Below are positions 46,728-55,798 of a DNA stretch of 64,000 nt, piece by piece. The notes below the pieces were generated by a model that was given only the letters and a program-made list of their open reading frames with translations, had not been told where the DNA came from and made no database searches. A program made the translations under genes and the position numbers. Numbering within the stretch: the stretch's first letter is position 1; every line of letters starts with the position of its first letter. Source of the DNA: Anoxybacillus flavithermus (lineage in GTDB: Bacteria > Bacillota > Bacilli > Bacillales > Anoxybacillaceae); contig NZ_PEDM01000002.1 of the NCBI RefSeq assembly GCF_002742685.1, positions 1-64,000 on the forward strand. The letters run 5' to 3'.

Positions 46728-47787
46728 ACACTTGCTCCTTTCTTGCTGCTTTCATCATGTCGACAAATTCTGCAAAAATAAATTGCGTATCATTTGGCCC
46801 CGGATGCGCTTCCGGATGATATTGCACACATAAAATCGGTTTCGTTTCATGAGCGACACCTTCCACCGAACCGTCGTTCACGTTAATAAAGCGAACGGAA
46901 AGCGGCGTATGCGCTAAACTTTCTGCCTTCACCACATAACCGTGGTTTTGCGAAGTCATAAACACTTTTTTCGTTTTCGCATCATATACCGGCTGATTTG
47001 CTCCGCGATGCCCAAACGGCAATTTTTCCGTATCCCCGCCGTAAGCGAGCGACACGAGTTGATGCCCAAGGCAAATCGCAAGCGTTGGATGCCGTTCGAT
47101 GACCGCTAAAATATTTGGCAAATAACGGGACAATTGTTTCGGATCCCCCGGTCCGTTCGATAATAATACTCCGTCTGGCTCAAGTTGTTCGACCGTTTGT
47201 AACGTCGTATTGTACGGAACGACGGTCACGCGACATCCCTGCTCAATTAACGACTGAACGATTGATTTTTTGTAGCCAAAATCAAATAAAACAACGTGCA
47301 TATGACCGTTTCCGTACGTTTGTATGTCCGATGTGCTCACGAGCGGAACAGGCGCTTGTTCCTCCATATGCACGCTCGCTTGCCGACTTGTTGAAATGAC
47401 GGCAGGCATCGCCCCATGTTCACGAATTTGTTTTACAACCGCTCGCGTATCGACATGGGTGAGAAGCGGAACGTTCCATTTTTGCAAATATTGTTTCAAA
47501 CTGTACGTCGCCTCGTAATGATACCCTGTCTCCTCCGCTTCATAAACGATGACCGCCTTTACATGCGGCTGTTTGCTTTCAAAATCGACTTCGTTAATCC
47601 CGTAATTTCCAATAAGCGGATACGTAAAAACAATGATTTGATTTTTATATGACGGATCTGTTAACACTTCTTGATACCCTGTCATTCCTGTAAAAAAGAC
47701 AACTTCTCCCGCAACATCTCCCGTCCGTGTTGTTTCCAATTTCCCCATAAACGTTTTGCCGTTTTGCAAATGTAAATACGCTTCCAT
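46720..47787 (-). CDS. carA: Carbamoyl-phosphate synthase small subunit, arginine-type
   Basis: 355 residues. N-terminal CPSase small domain with TGMTGYQEVLTDPSYKNQI, then a class I glutamine amidotransferase domain: oxyanion GGDP-like LLSNGPGDPKQL, nucleophile Cys in LAICLGHQLVSLAYG near 243, His-Glu in VQYHPEAHPGP near 325. It hydrolyses glutamine and channels ammonia to CarB. GGGGTGTTGAA precedes the ATG. A 49-base gap after argD contains an ARG box, so carA may have its own arginine-repressed start. Confidence 0.96.
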   Translation of the reverse strand: MEAYLHLQNGKTFMGKLETTRTGDVAGEVVFFTGMTGYQEVLTDPSYKNQIIVFTYPLIGNYGINEVDFESKQPHVKAVIVYEAEETGYHYEATYSLKQYLQKWNVPLLTHVDTRAVVKQIREHGAMPAVISTSRQASVHMEEQAPVPLVSTSDIQTYGNGHMHVVLFDFGYKKSIVQSLIEQGCRVTVVPYNTTLQTVEQLEPDGVLLSNGPGDPKQLSRYLPNILAVIERHPTLAICLGHQLVSLAYGGDTEKLPFGHRGANQPVYDAKTKKVFMTSQNHGYVVKAESLAHTPLSVRFINVNDGSVEGVAHETKPILCVQYHPEAHPGPNDTQFIFAEFVDMMKAARKEQVYA

Positions 47788-47820
47788 TTCAACACCCCAA
47801 ACGAATGTTTATTAAACAAA

Positions 47821-47836
47821 TAGAATTTTTATTCAT
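47821..47836. promoter_or_regulatory. ARG box before carA
   Basis: On the minus strand ATGAATAAAAATTCTA matches the first 14 positions of the ArgR/AhrC consensus CATGAATAAAAATKCAAK well. It sits exactly between argD and carA. Confidence 0.72.
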
Positions 47837-48994
47837 TTATACGTATAAAAAATCGCGTTCATATGATGTTAACGCTTCTTGTAATATGTCGGCTGCTTCA
47901 TCCAACTCTTGTTTCGTGACAATTAACGGTGGCAATAAACGAATGACGTTCGCACCCGCTGCTAAGGCAAGAAGCCGACGCTCATGAATATGCGGCAATA
48001 TATTCGCAACAGGTTCACTACATGCGATGCCGATCATGAGCCCTAAACCGCGTACTTCTTGCACGATATGAACGTCTTTTAATTGGTCGGCTAATTTATT
48101 CTTAAAATACATTCCTTTCTCCTGCACTTCTTGTAAAAACGGCGGTTGAGTAATTATTTCAAGCGTCGCTTTCGCCGCTGCCATCGCTAAGGCGTTGCCG
48201 CCAAACGTAGAACCGTGCACCCCTGCGCTAAACGTCGATACGACATGTTTCTTTCCGATCATCGCCCCGACAGGAAAGCCGCTTCCTAATCCTTTTGCGA
48301 CGGTAATGATATCAGGGGAAAGATCGAACTGCTCATAAGCAAACAACGTACCTGTTCGTCCGATGCCTGTTTGCACTTCATCGACGATCAACAATGCTCC
48401 GTACGTTTGGCAAAGCTGCTCGGCTGCCTGTAAAAATGACTTTTCTCCGACAACAACACCGCCTTCGCCTTGCACGACTTCAACCATGACAGCTGCCACC
48501 GTTTCATCCATTTCTCGTTCTAACGCAGCGATATCATTAAACGGCACGTACGTAAACGTCGGCAACAACGGGCCGAATCCATCGTGAATTTTCGCTTGCC
48601 CGGTCGCTGTCATCGTCGCAAACGTTCGACCGTGAAACGACTGTTCGCACGTAATGATTTTAGAACGTCCCGTATGTTTGCGGGCAAGCTTGATTGCCGC
48701 CTCGTTCGCTTCCGCCCCGCTATTGCAAAAAAACACCGCATCGCCAACACAATGTTGAACAAGGAGGGAAGCGACTTGTTCTTGAATCGGAAGATGAAAT
48801 AAATTCGACACGTGCCATACTTCGTTTAGTTGCGCTTCAAGCGCTTGCTGCACCGCAGGATGACGGTGACCGAGATTGCAAACGGCAATGCCTGAGACAA
48901 AGTCAAGATATTGTTTTCCGTCTGTGGCGATGAGTTTCGTTCCTTCCGCTTTAGCAACCGTAATCGGAAACCGTTGATACGTTGGGAAAATCAT
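47837..48994 (-). CDS. argD: Acetylornithine aminotransferase
   Basis: 385 residues, class III PLP aminotransferase. [18 protein letters not shown] near 30, [17 protein letters not shown] near 90, PLP Asp in [15 protein letters not shown], Schiff-base Lys in [16 protein letters not shown] near 243, and [13 protein letters not shown] near 270. It converts N-acetylglutamate semialdehyde to N-acetylornithine. ATG at 48994 overlaps the argB stop (ATGA), with AAGAGGTG upstream; the longer frame is rejected. Confidence 0.96.
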   Translation of the reverse strand: MIFPTYQRFPITVAKAEGTKLIATDGKQYLDFVSGIAVCNLGHRHPAVQQALEAQLNEVWHVSNLFHLPIQEQVASLLVQHCVGDAVFFCNSGAEANEAAIKLARKHTGRSKIITCEQSFHGRTFATMTATGQAKIHDGFGPLLPTFTYVPFNDIAALEREMDETVAAVMVEVVQGEGGVVVGEKSFLQAAEQLCQTYGALLIVDEVQTGIGRTGTLFAYEQFDLSPDIITVAKGLGSGFPVGAMIGKKHVVSTFSAGVHGSTFGGNALAMAAAKATLEIITQPPFLQEVQEKGMYFKNKLADQLKDVHIVQEVRGLGLMIGIACSEPVANILPHIHERRLLALAAGANVIRLLPPLIVTKQELDEAADILQEALTSYERDFLYV

Positions 48995-49749
48995 ACGTAC
49001 ACCTCTTTCTTCATCATCGTTCCATGCCACGTTCCTTCTTTATAAAATGGGACTTTTCCGCTCACAATAGCGACTTCATTGACCGAGTTGAGCGCATGAA
49101 GAGCCGCTTTCACTTTCGGAATCATTCCTCCTGAAATCGTTCCATCTGCAATCATCGCTTCAATCATATGAGCGGTTGCTTCTTTGACAACTTCTCCGTT
49201 GTTTAAAATGCCAGCGACGTCTGTCACAAAAACGAGTTTGTCAGCTGAAAGCGCCTGTGCAATCGCCGCCGCTGCTGTATCTGCGTTAATGTTATACGTC
49301 TGGCCATGCTCATCTATTCCGATCGGTGCGATGACGGGCACGTATCCGTGACGCAACAACGTATGCACAAGCTTCGCATGAACGTGTACGACTTCTCCTA
49401 CATAACCGAGCGTTTGTACGTCGATTGGTTTCGCTTGCAACAAACAATCATCGACACCGGACAAACCGACGGCGCGAATGTCGTTTGCTTGTAACAGCGA
49501 GACGAGCGTTTTGTTCACCTTTCCGTTTAATACCATTTCGACAACGTCTAACACGTCTTTTGTCGTTTTTCGCAATCCGTTTACAAATTCAGACGGAATG
49601 TTGAGCGCATGTAACAACTGTCCAATATCTGGTCCTCCGCCATGCACGATGACAACATCAAGCCCGCTGTTTCTTAATTGTTGCACGCTTGTAAAAAACG
49701 ATGGGGATAACTCATGAAGCACGCTGCCCCCGCATTTGATGACAATCAC
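48991..49749 (-). CDS. argB: Acetylglutamate kinase
   Basis: 252 residues, amino-acid kinase fold. [10 protein letters not shown] at the N-terminus, [14 protein letters not shown] near 38, and [18 protein letters not shown] near 205. Phosphorylates N-acetylglutamate. A GTG at 49749 is chosen: AAGGAGGGG lies six bases upstream, and MIVIKCGG matches usual N-termini; the frame is open further. Lies between argJ and argD, coupled to argD. Confidence 0.96.
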   Translation of the reverse strand: MIVIKCGGSVLHELSPSFFTSVQQLRNSGLDVVIVHGGGPDIGQLLHALNIPSEFVNGLRKTTKDVLDVVEMVLNGKVNKTLVSLLQANDIRAVGLSGVDDCLLQAKPIDVQTLGYVGEVVHVHAKLVHTLLRHGYVPVIAPIGIDEHGQTYNINADTAAAAIAQALSADKLVFVTDVAGILNNGEVVKEATAHMIEAMIADGTISGGMIPKVKAALHALNSVNEVAIVSGKVPFYKEGTWHGTMMKKEVYV

Positions 49750-49762
49750 ATAAATCCCCTCC

Positions 49763-50989
49763 TTACGTGCGATAACTTGCATTAATTTTAATGTAGTCGT
49801 ACGTTAAATCACAGCCCCACGCGATGCCTTCTCCTTCACCGAGATGTAAATCGACCGTAATGACGACAACATCTTCCATTAAAGCCGCTTTCGCTTCTTC
49901 TTCCGAAAATGGCACCGGTTGACTTTGTTTTAACATTTGAATCGAACCGATCCATACGTCCACGCAATTCGGGTTTATGAATGCTCCGCTATGTCCAATT
50001 GCACCAATAATGCGTCCCCAGTTTGCGTCCGCTCCGTACACTGCTGTTTTCACTAAGTTGGAACCGACAATATGTTTCGCTGCCCATTTTGCTTCTTCGT
50101 CCGTTCGCGCTCCTTTGACGCGCGCTTCAATTAATTTCGTTGCTCCTTCACCGTCGCGCGCAATTTGTTTCGCTAAATGTTCGCACGTTTGGCGAAGCGC
50201 TTCATAAAAGTTTTCCCAATCCGGATGTTGAGGAGAAAGCGGGTCGTTTCCTGCCAATCCGCTCGCCATGACGATGACCATATCGTTCGTCGACGTTTCT
50301 CCGTCAACAGTAATTTGGTTAAACGACACATTTGTAATCGAGCGAAGAGCATGTTGTAACACATCTGACGGAATATTGGCATCCGTCGTAATAAAAGCAA
50401 GCATCGTTGCCATATTTGGATGAATCATTCCCGATCCTTTTGCCGCTCCTGCAACCGTCACGACTTGACCGTCTATGACCGTTTCATAACACGTTTTTTT
50501 CATGACGAGATCCGTCGTTAAAATCGCTGTTTGAAAATCAACCGCTCCATCTAATTGTGCCGTCGGTTTCAATTTTGGGATGCTCGCGCGAATGTTTTCC
50601 ATCGGTAAACATTCACCGATCACTCCTGTCGATGCAACAGCAACGAGATGTTCTGGAAGCCCAAACGCCTCCGCGCACAACTTTCGCATTTCGTATGCGT
50701 CTTTTAACCCTTGTTCCCCTGTACATGCGTTCGCATATGCGCTGTTGACAATGACCGCTTGAAGCTTTTGTTCGACCGCAATGCTTTGTTTCGTCACTTG
50801 AAGCGGTGCGGCTTGAAACACGTTTTGCGTGTAAACGGCCGCACACGATGCCGGCACGTCGCAAACGATTACCCCTAAATCTTTTTTCGTATAGCGTAAC
50901 CCTGCATGCACACCAGCAGCTTGAAATCCTTTTGGTGTGACAATCGTTCCATCTGCGACATATTTCACTTTTTCTTCGATCAACTTCAT
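49763..50989 (-). CDS. argJ: Bifunctional ornithine acetyltransferase / N-acetylglutamate synthase
   Basis: 408 residues. ArgJ self-cleaves before the nucleophilic Thr in the motif MATMLAFITTDA near 185, giving alpha and beta chains; GSGMIHPNMATML is intact. QITVDGETSTNDMVIVMASG and AVYGADANWGRIIGAIGHSG are further family blocks. It transfers acetyl from acetylornithine to glutamate, and in bacilli can also use acetyl-CoA. ATG at 50989 follows GGTGG; the GTG three codons upstream lies in that site. Confidence 0.96.
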   Translation of the reverse strand: MKLIEEKVKYVADGTIVTPKGFQAAGVHAGLRYTKKDLGVIVCDVPASCAAVYTQNVFQAAPLQVTKQSIAVEQKLQAVIVNSAYANACTGEQGLKDAYEMRKLCAEAFGLPEHLVAVASTGVIGECLPMENIRASIPKLKPTAQLDGAVDFQTAILTTDLVMKKTCYETVIDGQVVTVAGAAKGSGMIHPNMATMLAFITTDANIPSDVLQHALRSITNVSFNQITVDGETSTNDMVIVMASGLAGNDPLSPQHPDWENFYEALRQTCEHLAKQIARDGEGATKLIEARVKGARTDEEAKWAAKHIVGSNLVKTAVYGADANWGRIIGAIGHSGAFINPNCVDVWIGSIQMLKQSQPVPFSEEEAKAALMEDVVVITVDLHLGEGEGIAWGCDLTYDYIKINASYRT

Positions 50990-51003
50990 CTTCTCCACCC
51001 CAT

Positions 51004-52029
51004 TTACGGATACATCGGCATCGATGTTAGTCCGGTTTGTTCCTCTAATCCAAGCATCACATTGGCGTTTTGAACGGCTTGCCCCGCCGCCCCTTTCACT
51101 AAGTTGTCGATCACGCTCACAACCGTGATGCGATTCGTTCGTTCATCGTAACTGACTCCAATATCGCAATAGTTTGAACCGTACACGTCTTTCGTGCATG
51201 GGAAAGACCCTGCTTCCCGAACACGCACGAACGGGCAATGTTTATACGTTTCTTTATATAACTCTATCATTCTATCAAGCGATACGATGCATGCCGCTTC
51301 CGCATATATCGTCGCCATAATGCCGCGCGTCATCGGGATTAAATGCGTGCTAAACGTCATCGGCCCCATTTGTTCGTTCCAATCACGTAACATTTGTTCA
51401 ATTTCCGGAATATGTTGATGTGTATTTACTTTGTATATTTTTACGTTTTCATTCGTTTCCGCAAAATGAACGCCAAGCGACACCCCACGTCCTGCACCTG
51501 ATACACCTGATTTCGCATCAACGATAACAGAATGAGGCACGATCCATTTTTGAATGACAAGCGGCGCTAATCCGAGCAACGTCGCTGTCGGATAACAGCC
51601 GGGATTGGCGATTAAACTGGCGTTTGCAATGCGCTCGCGATTCCATTCCGTTAAACCGTATACCGCCTGTTTGAGCATTTCTTCGCTCGGTGGCGTTTTT
51701 TTATACCACTTTGCATATACGCTTCCATCGCGCAAACGAAAGTCTCCAGATAAATCAATGACTTTATATCCCGCCGCAAGCAATTTTGGCGTCCATTCGC
51801 TCGATACGCCAGGTGGCGTCGCTAAAAAAACGAGTTCTCCTTCCATTTCGTCGATTCGGATATCGCGCAAGACGAAACGCTCCTCGATATGCGGATATAC
51901 ATCATGTAGCGAAACACCGCTTTGTGAAGATGAATGGATAGAAGCGACATGCATGTACGGATGATGCTGTAATAAGCGAATGAGCTCAATGCCCCCATAG
52001 CCTGTCGCTCCAATAATGGAGACTTTCAT
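51004..52029 (-). CDS. argC: N-acetyl-gamma-glutamyl-phosphate reductase
   Basis: 341 residues. NADP-binding GATGYGGIELIRLL at residues 7-20, catalytic Cys in ANPGCYPTATLLGL near 145, and SGVSGAGRG near 175. Reduces acetylglutamyl phosphate to the semialdehyde. ATG at 52029 (MKVSIIGATGYG) is the usual start; GTG five codons upstream lies in the region supplying the GGGGAACGG site. First gene of the arginine operon; an AT-rich promoter with ARG-box-like sequence lies upstream. Confidence 0.96.
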   Translation of the reverse strand: MKVSIIGATGYGGIELIRLLQHHPYMHVASIHSSSQSGVSLHDVYPHIEERFVLRDIRIDEMEGELVFLATPPGVSSEWTPKLLAAGYKVIDLSGDFRLRDGSVYAKWYKKTPPSEEMLKQAVYGLTEWNRERIANASLIANPGCYPTATLLGLAPLVIQKWIVPHSVIVDAKSGVSGAGRGVSLGVHFAETNENVKIYKVNTHQHIPEIEQMLRDWNEQMGPMTFSTHLIPMTRGIMATIYAEAACIVSLDRMIELYKETYKHCPFVRVREAGSFPCTKDVYGSNYCDIGVSYDERTNRITVVSVIDNLVKGAAGQAVQNANVMLGLEEQTGLTSMPMYP

Positions 52030-52073
52030 CAAACCGTTCCCCACTTTCTGTATATTTTATAAATTTAGTTATC

Positions 52074-52102
52074 ATTATAATACTGCATAAAAATAAAATC
52101 AA
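52074..52102 (-). promoter_or_regulatory. argC operon promoter with ARG-box-like sequence
   Basis: Minus-strand TTGATT (52097-52102) and TATAAT (52074-52079), 17-base spacer. The spacer and -35 (plus strand TGCATAAAAATAAAATCAAA, 52084-52103) resemble an ArgR/AhrC box with a two-base insertion. Confidence 0.6.
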
Positions 52103-52142
52103 ATGTATATTTAAATATTTTTTTATTTTTCCATTTCCTTTA

Positions 52143-52171
52143 TTGACGCCATATGTATTTTTCTTTTTAAT
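52143..52171 (+). promoter_or_regulatory. fnr promoter
   Basis: TTGACG and TTTAAT with a 17-base spacer, about 33 bases before the fnr start. No convincing Fnr or ResD box is seen. Confidence 0.55.
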
Positions 52172-52204
52172 GGAATTAGATCGCAATAAAAGGTGGTTAA
52201 GCAT

Positions 52205-52888
52205 ATGACAATTCAACCGATCTCCTTATCCGAGCTTCTTTCCCTCCCTCACCATATGATCGACATACAAAAAGGAGAATATATTTTTCGCGAAGGGGAA
52301 ACGACAAACGAGCTATATATTGTATGCAAAGGAAAAGTACAATTAAGCAAAACGACCGAGGAAGGGCGCGAACTGTTGCTTCGGATTTGTGAGCAGGGCG
52401 ATGCGTTTGGGGAGATCGTTCCGTTCCAGTTGACGTGCACATGTACCATCAGTGCAAAAATGATGGAAGCAGGAACGTTAGCCGTCATCAACAAACAACA
52501 AGTCGAAGAAAAATTGTTGACAGATCATGCATTTGCGTTGCAATTTATGCAATGGATTCATTTGCAATTGCAACGAATGCAAACGAAAATACGGGATTTA
52601 ATTTTGCACGGAAAAAAAGGGGCGCTTTATTCTACACTTATTCGGTTAGCAAATAGCTATGGCGTAGAAACAGAAGACGGTATGTTGATTGATTTCCCAA
52701 TGACTAATCAAGAGCTCGCTAACTTTTGCGGTAGTGCACGCGAAGTCGTTAGCCGCCTGTTGAAAGAATTAAAAGAACGCGGCGTCATTTCGGCCACGAA
52801 AGGAAAAATAACGATTCACGATGTGCAGTTTTTAAAAGATGAAATTCGCTGTGAAGGCTGCCCCATTGATATATGCAACATGAAATAA
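52205..52888 (+). CDS. fnr: Anaerobic regulator Fnr, Bacillus type
   Basis: 227 residues, Crp/Fnr family. Cyclic-nucleotide-binding-like fold (residues 15-120, GEYIFREGETTNELYIVCKGKVQL), dimerisation helix, and helix-turn-helix near 170-190 (MTNQELANFCGSAREVVSRLLKEL). The C-terminal RCEGCPIDICNMK gives Cys-x2-Cys-x4-Cys, the spacing of the three C-terminal cluster ligands in B. subtilis Fnr, which binds an oxygen-labile [4Fe-4S]. ATG at 52205 follows AAAGGTGG. It probably activates nitrate respiration or fermentation genes; none are here except ywiC. In B. subtilis fnr lies elsewhere, with ywiC. Confidence 0.93.
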   Translation: MTIQPISLSELLSLPHHMIDIQKGEYIFREGETTNELYIVCKGKVQLSKTTEEGRELLLRICEQGDAFGEIVPFQLTCTCTISAKMMEAGTLAVINKQQVEEKLLTDHAFALQFMQWIHLQLQRMQTKIRDLILHGKKGALYSTLIRLANSYGVETEDGMLIDFPMTNQELANFCGSAREVVSRLLKELKERGVISATKGKITIHDVQFLKDEIRCEGCPIDICNMK

Positions 52889-52910
52889 GCCGACACATTT
52901 GTCGGCTTAA
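52886..52910. terminator. Bidirectional terminator fnr/ywiC
   Basis: Stem AAGCCGACA/TGTCGGCTT with a CATT loop. Confidence 0.8.
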
Positions 52911-53614
52911 TAAACGATCATCACAACAAGCGCAAAATAAACAGCATTTACAATTTCGTAAATCCCTACTTTTTTAATCGACATCGCTTTTCCGTAAAAA
53001 TAAATCGCCCGCATAACACTTGGCACATACGCAAGCGCAAGCCAACTGTTTCCCGTTGACACACATGCGACAATGATGATGATATGGAACAACCATGATG
53101 CCCACTTATAGCGTGGATTGTTTTTTTCACGAATCATCGTTTTCACATAAAATGTGCTTCCGATGAAAAATAAGACAGAAGCAATAAATAAAAACCACGC
53201 TTTTTCATCGATATTCCCTGTACCGATGTAATAACTGCCAAGTCCGCCAATAGAAAAGTTGATAATGGCAGCGACATCGTTTGTAAACGAGCGCTCTTTT
53301 TTCTTTTTCGCAAAATACATATTTACAATAAAAAACGGAATGATAGCTAAACCGAAATAGATCAGCGATGGCTTGTAAGCAAGCGGTAACGCGACAAAAA
53401 TAAGCGCCATCACCATATATGTTGCAAACCATTTTTTATGACGAGCGTTCGCTTGCTTTTTTACAATTAACGTCCATATATATGTCGCTAAATAAAGAAA
53501 AAACCATGCGATAAAAAGTGGAAGATGAAGCCACGTCGCTTGACCGATATCGATGCCGAATAAAAACGGAATAAGTAACATCGCCCAAGCGCCATGTTGT
53601 TTTGGAATAACCAT
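52907..53614 (-). CDS. ywiC: YwiC-like membrane protein
   Basis: 235 residues with seven or so membrane segments, starting with the conserved IPKQHGAWAMLLIPFLFG block near residue 3. It is the YwiC-like family, whose role is unknown. The second of two adjacent ATG codons (53614) has the better distance to AAGGAGG. In B. subtilis ywiC neighbours fnr and the nitrate-respiration genes, so the two probably moved as a block into, or were lost from, this position. Confidence 0.88.
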   Translation of the reverse strand: MVIPKQHGAWAMLLIPFLFGIDIGQATWLHLPLFIAWFFLYLATYIWTLIVKKQANARHKKWFATYMVMALIFVALPLAYKPSLIYFGLAIIPFFIVNMYFAKKKKERSFTNDVAAIINFSIGGLGSYYIGTGNIDEKAWFLFIASVLFFIGSTFYVKTMIREKNNPRYKWASWLFHIIIIVACVSTGNSWLALAYVPSVMRAIYFYGKAMSIKKVGIYEIVNAVYFALVVMIVY

Positions 53615-53684
53615 CATATTCCCTCCTTCATCTTCGATTGTATCATTACTTTCCTTCTTTTTTTGTGACGCTTATCACACATTT

Positions 53685-54440
53685 TTATAAATGTTTGACA
53701 AACCATTGAACCGTTTGTAAAAACGCCTCGCGCGTCACTTTATGCCCTGCATGTTCATCAATTAACATCGTAAGTGGCTCATGAAACGGCTCAATTTGTT
53801 TATAAAAGGCGTATGTATAATCAAATGGAACGACGTCATCTTGTTTTCCGTGCCAAATGAAAAGCGGGCGGCCATTTAATTTTTCAGGTTGCAATGATAA
53901 ATCGTATGCCGTTAATGTGTCGCGCAACGTTTCAAGTTGCTGTTTAGAGAGCGGTAACGTTATTCCTTTTCGTTCGGCAAACTGCAATTGCAAATCAAAA
54001 AACGTTTGATAGCACGGGCTGCCCATGAGCGAACCAGCGACGCGAATCCAGTCATATTGCGTTAACGCGCCAAACGTCACGATGCCTCCCATCGATGTCC
54101 CAACAACGCCAATACGATTAGGATCGGCAAGTTTTCGCTCGACTAGTTCATTTTTGATCTCTTCTAATTCACGAATGGTCGTTAACACAATGTCCCAAAA
54201 CGACAAATGGAGTTCATCGTCAGAAAGCGGATTTGGGCGTTCTCCATGATAAAGCGCATCCGGCAACACGACGCGATATCCAGCTTCGGCAAGCAAATAG
54301 CCGAAATGAAGATTATGTTCTTTTGCGCTCGTAAATCCATGAATAAAAATGACAAGTGGACGCATATGATGGGTATCATCTTCTTTTACAACGTGCAAGC
54401 AAGGAATGTTTGCGATGGACTCGCGAATAATGGACACCAT
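53685..54440 (-). CDS. yitV: Alpha/beta-hydrolase YitV
   Basis: 251 residues. LVIFIHGFTSAKEHNLHFGYLLAEAGYRV, then DALYHGERPNPLSDDELH, the nucleophile elbow GVVGTSMGGIVTFGAL (Gly-Thr-Ser-Met-Gly, Ser near 112), catalytic Asp in WHGKQDDVVPFDYT, and His in DEHAGHKVTREAF. The triad is complete, so it is an active esterase-type enzyme; substrate unknown. ATG at 54440 follows GGGAGATGAG; the longer frame is not supported. Divergent from yitU, its B. subtilis neighbour. Confidence 0.88.
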   Translation of the reverse strand: MVSIIRESIANIPCLHVVKEDDTHHMRPLVIFIHGFTSAKEHNLHFGYLLAEAGYRVVLPDALYHGERPNPLSDDELHLSFWDIVLTTIRELEEIKNELVERKLADPNRIGVVGTSMGGIVTFGALTQYDWIRVAGSLMGSPCYQTFFDLQLQFAERKGITLPLSKQQLETLRDTLTAYDLSLQPEKLNGRPLFIWHGKQDDVVPFDYTYAFYKQIEPFHEPLTMLIDEHAGHKVTREAFLQTVQWFVKHL

Positions 54441-54548
54441 GTTCTCATCTCCCATTTTATGTTTTAACATTATCTTACCATATAGACAGATATTTTGGAA
54501 AAACGATACACTAATAACGTATGATTTTAACGAAAAGGGGAACAAACA

Positions 54549-55355
54549 ATGGACAAACATTTAATTGCAATCGACTTAGATGGGACGTTATTAAAAGAGA
54601 ATAAAACGATTTCTGATCGTACATATGACGTCATTCAAAAAGCAAAACAAGCGGGACATATCGTCGTCATTGCGACAGGGCGACCGTATCGCGCAAGTAA
54701 AATGTATTATGAACAATTGCAGTTAACGACACCGATCGTCAATTTTAACGGTGCGTTCGTTCATCATCCGAAAGATGACAGTTGGGGAATGTATCATACG
54801 CCACTTCAGTTAGAAACGGTGAGAGAAATTGTTGAAGTAAGCAGAAAATATAACGTGCGCAACATTTTAGCCGAAGTGATGGACGATGTTTATTTTCACG
54901 AGCACGACGAGCAGTTGCTTGATTTGTTTAATTTAGGAAATCCGAATGTGTATATCGGAAACTTGCGCAACATTTTACGCAAAGAACCGACAAGCATTTT
55001 AATTTTATCTGACGAACAAAACGTCGGTCGCATTCGCACATATTTATCGGAAGTGCATGCGAACGTCATCGACCATCGCAGTTGGACAGACCCGTGGCAC
55101 GTCATTGAAATCGTCCGAACCGGCATTCATAAAGCGGTCGGTCTTGAAAAAATTGCTTCGTACTACGGCATTCCGCGCGAGCGCGTCATCGCTTTCGGCG
55201 ATGAAGATAACGATATTGAGATGTTAAAATGGGCCGGGTTAGGCATCGCGATGGGCAATGCGATTGAACCGTTAAAAGCGATCGCAGACGATGTGACAAA
55301 AACAAATGAAGAAGATGGCATCGCTATTTATTTGCAATCATTATTAAAGTTATAA
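54549..55355 (+). CDS. yitU: HAD-superfamily Cof-type phosphatase YitU
   Basis: 268 residues. Motif I IAIDLDGTLLKE (nucleophile Asp 8), motif II VIATGRPYRAS, motif III Lys in GIHKAVGLEKIASYYG, motif IV IAFGDEDNDIEMLKWAGLGIAMGNA. The large C2B cap marks the Cof/YidA type, which act on sugar phosphates or flavin nucleotides; B. subtilis relatives dephosphorylate FMN-pathway intermediates. AAAAGGGGAAC precedes the ATG. Cytosolic, single gene. Confidence 0.92.
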   Translation: MDKHLIAIDLDGTLLKENKTISDRTYDVIQKAKQAGHIVVIATGRPYRASKMYYEQLQLTTPIVNFNGAFVHHPKDDSWGMYHTPLQLETVREIVEVSRKYNVRNILAEVMDDVYFHEHDEQLLDLFNLGNPNVYIGNLRNILRKEPTSILILSDEQNVGRIRTYLSEVHANVIDHRSWTDPWHVIEIVRTGIHKAVGLEKIASYYGIPRERVIAFGDEDNDIEMLKWAGLGIAMGNAIEPLKAIADDVTKTNEEDGIAIYLQSLLKL

Positions 55356-55444
55356 AAAATTCCCTCACGTATTTTAACGTAAGCATGAACAAACTATCAT
55401 CGACGCCATATGCGTCACAAGCGGCGAACAAGGGGGAATGTCGT

Positions 55445-55597
55445 GTGGGCAAACGAAATAAATCAAAACGTTTCATTCAGCAAGGTGCCGATGCTGTCTA
55501 TAAACATGATGAGCGCATTCCGTATCATATGACGTATGAAGAAGCGGAACGACGCAAAGCAGAGAAAGCAGACCATACAAACCTCGGGGGATTTTAA
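55445..55597 (+). CDS. Small basic protein of unknown function
   Basis: 50 residues from a GTG start: MGKRNKSKRFIQQGAD, then a tyrosine-containing middle (IPYHMTYEEAERRKAEKA) and tail NLGGF. Basic N-terminus, charged helix. AGGGGGAATGTC leads to the GTG at 55445; the longer frame overlaps this site. The stop is followed after one base by the next gene, so they form a unit. Not recognised; a spore-related role is conceivable. Confidence 0.6.
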   Translation: MGKRNKSKRFIQQGADAVYKHDERIPYHMTYEEAERRKAEKADHTNLGGF

Positions 55598-55598
55598 T

Positions 55599-55772
55599 AT
55601 GGGCAATCCGTTATTTCAACAAGCGAAAAAAGCGGTCGCCAAAGCGAAAGAAGAAAAAACAGAACGCACCATCGCTGTGGCAAAAAATACGCTCTCATCC
55701 GCTTTCGCCAACGCCAACGATGCCGAACGGAAACAACTGCACGACTTGCAAGACGAACTCGATACATTTTAA
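55599..55772 (+). CDS. yitR: DUF3813 family protein (YitR-like)
   Basis: 57 residues, helical: MGNPLFQQAKKAVAKAKE with DAERKQLHDLQDELD near the end. This opening is the DUF3813 pattern, of which B. subtilis YitR is thought to be a member (from memory). GGGGGATTTTAAT precedes the ATG at 55599. Directly follows the small basic gene. Function unknown. Confidence 0.65.
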   Translation: MGNPLFQQAKKAVAKAKEEKTERTIAVAKNTLSSAFANANDAERKQLHDLQDELDTF

Positions 55773-55798
55773 AAAGCTGCGCACGTTGCGCAGCTTTT
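55771..55798. terminator. Bidirectional terminator
   Basis: Stem AAAAGCTGCGCA/TGCGCAGCTTTT with a 3-base loop, between yitR and convergent yitT. Confidence 0.88.
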
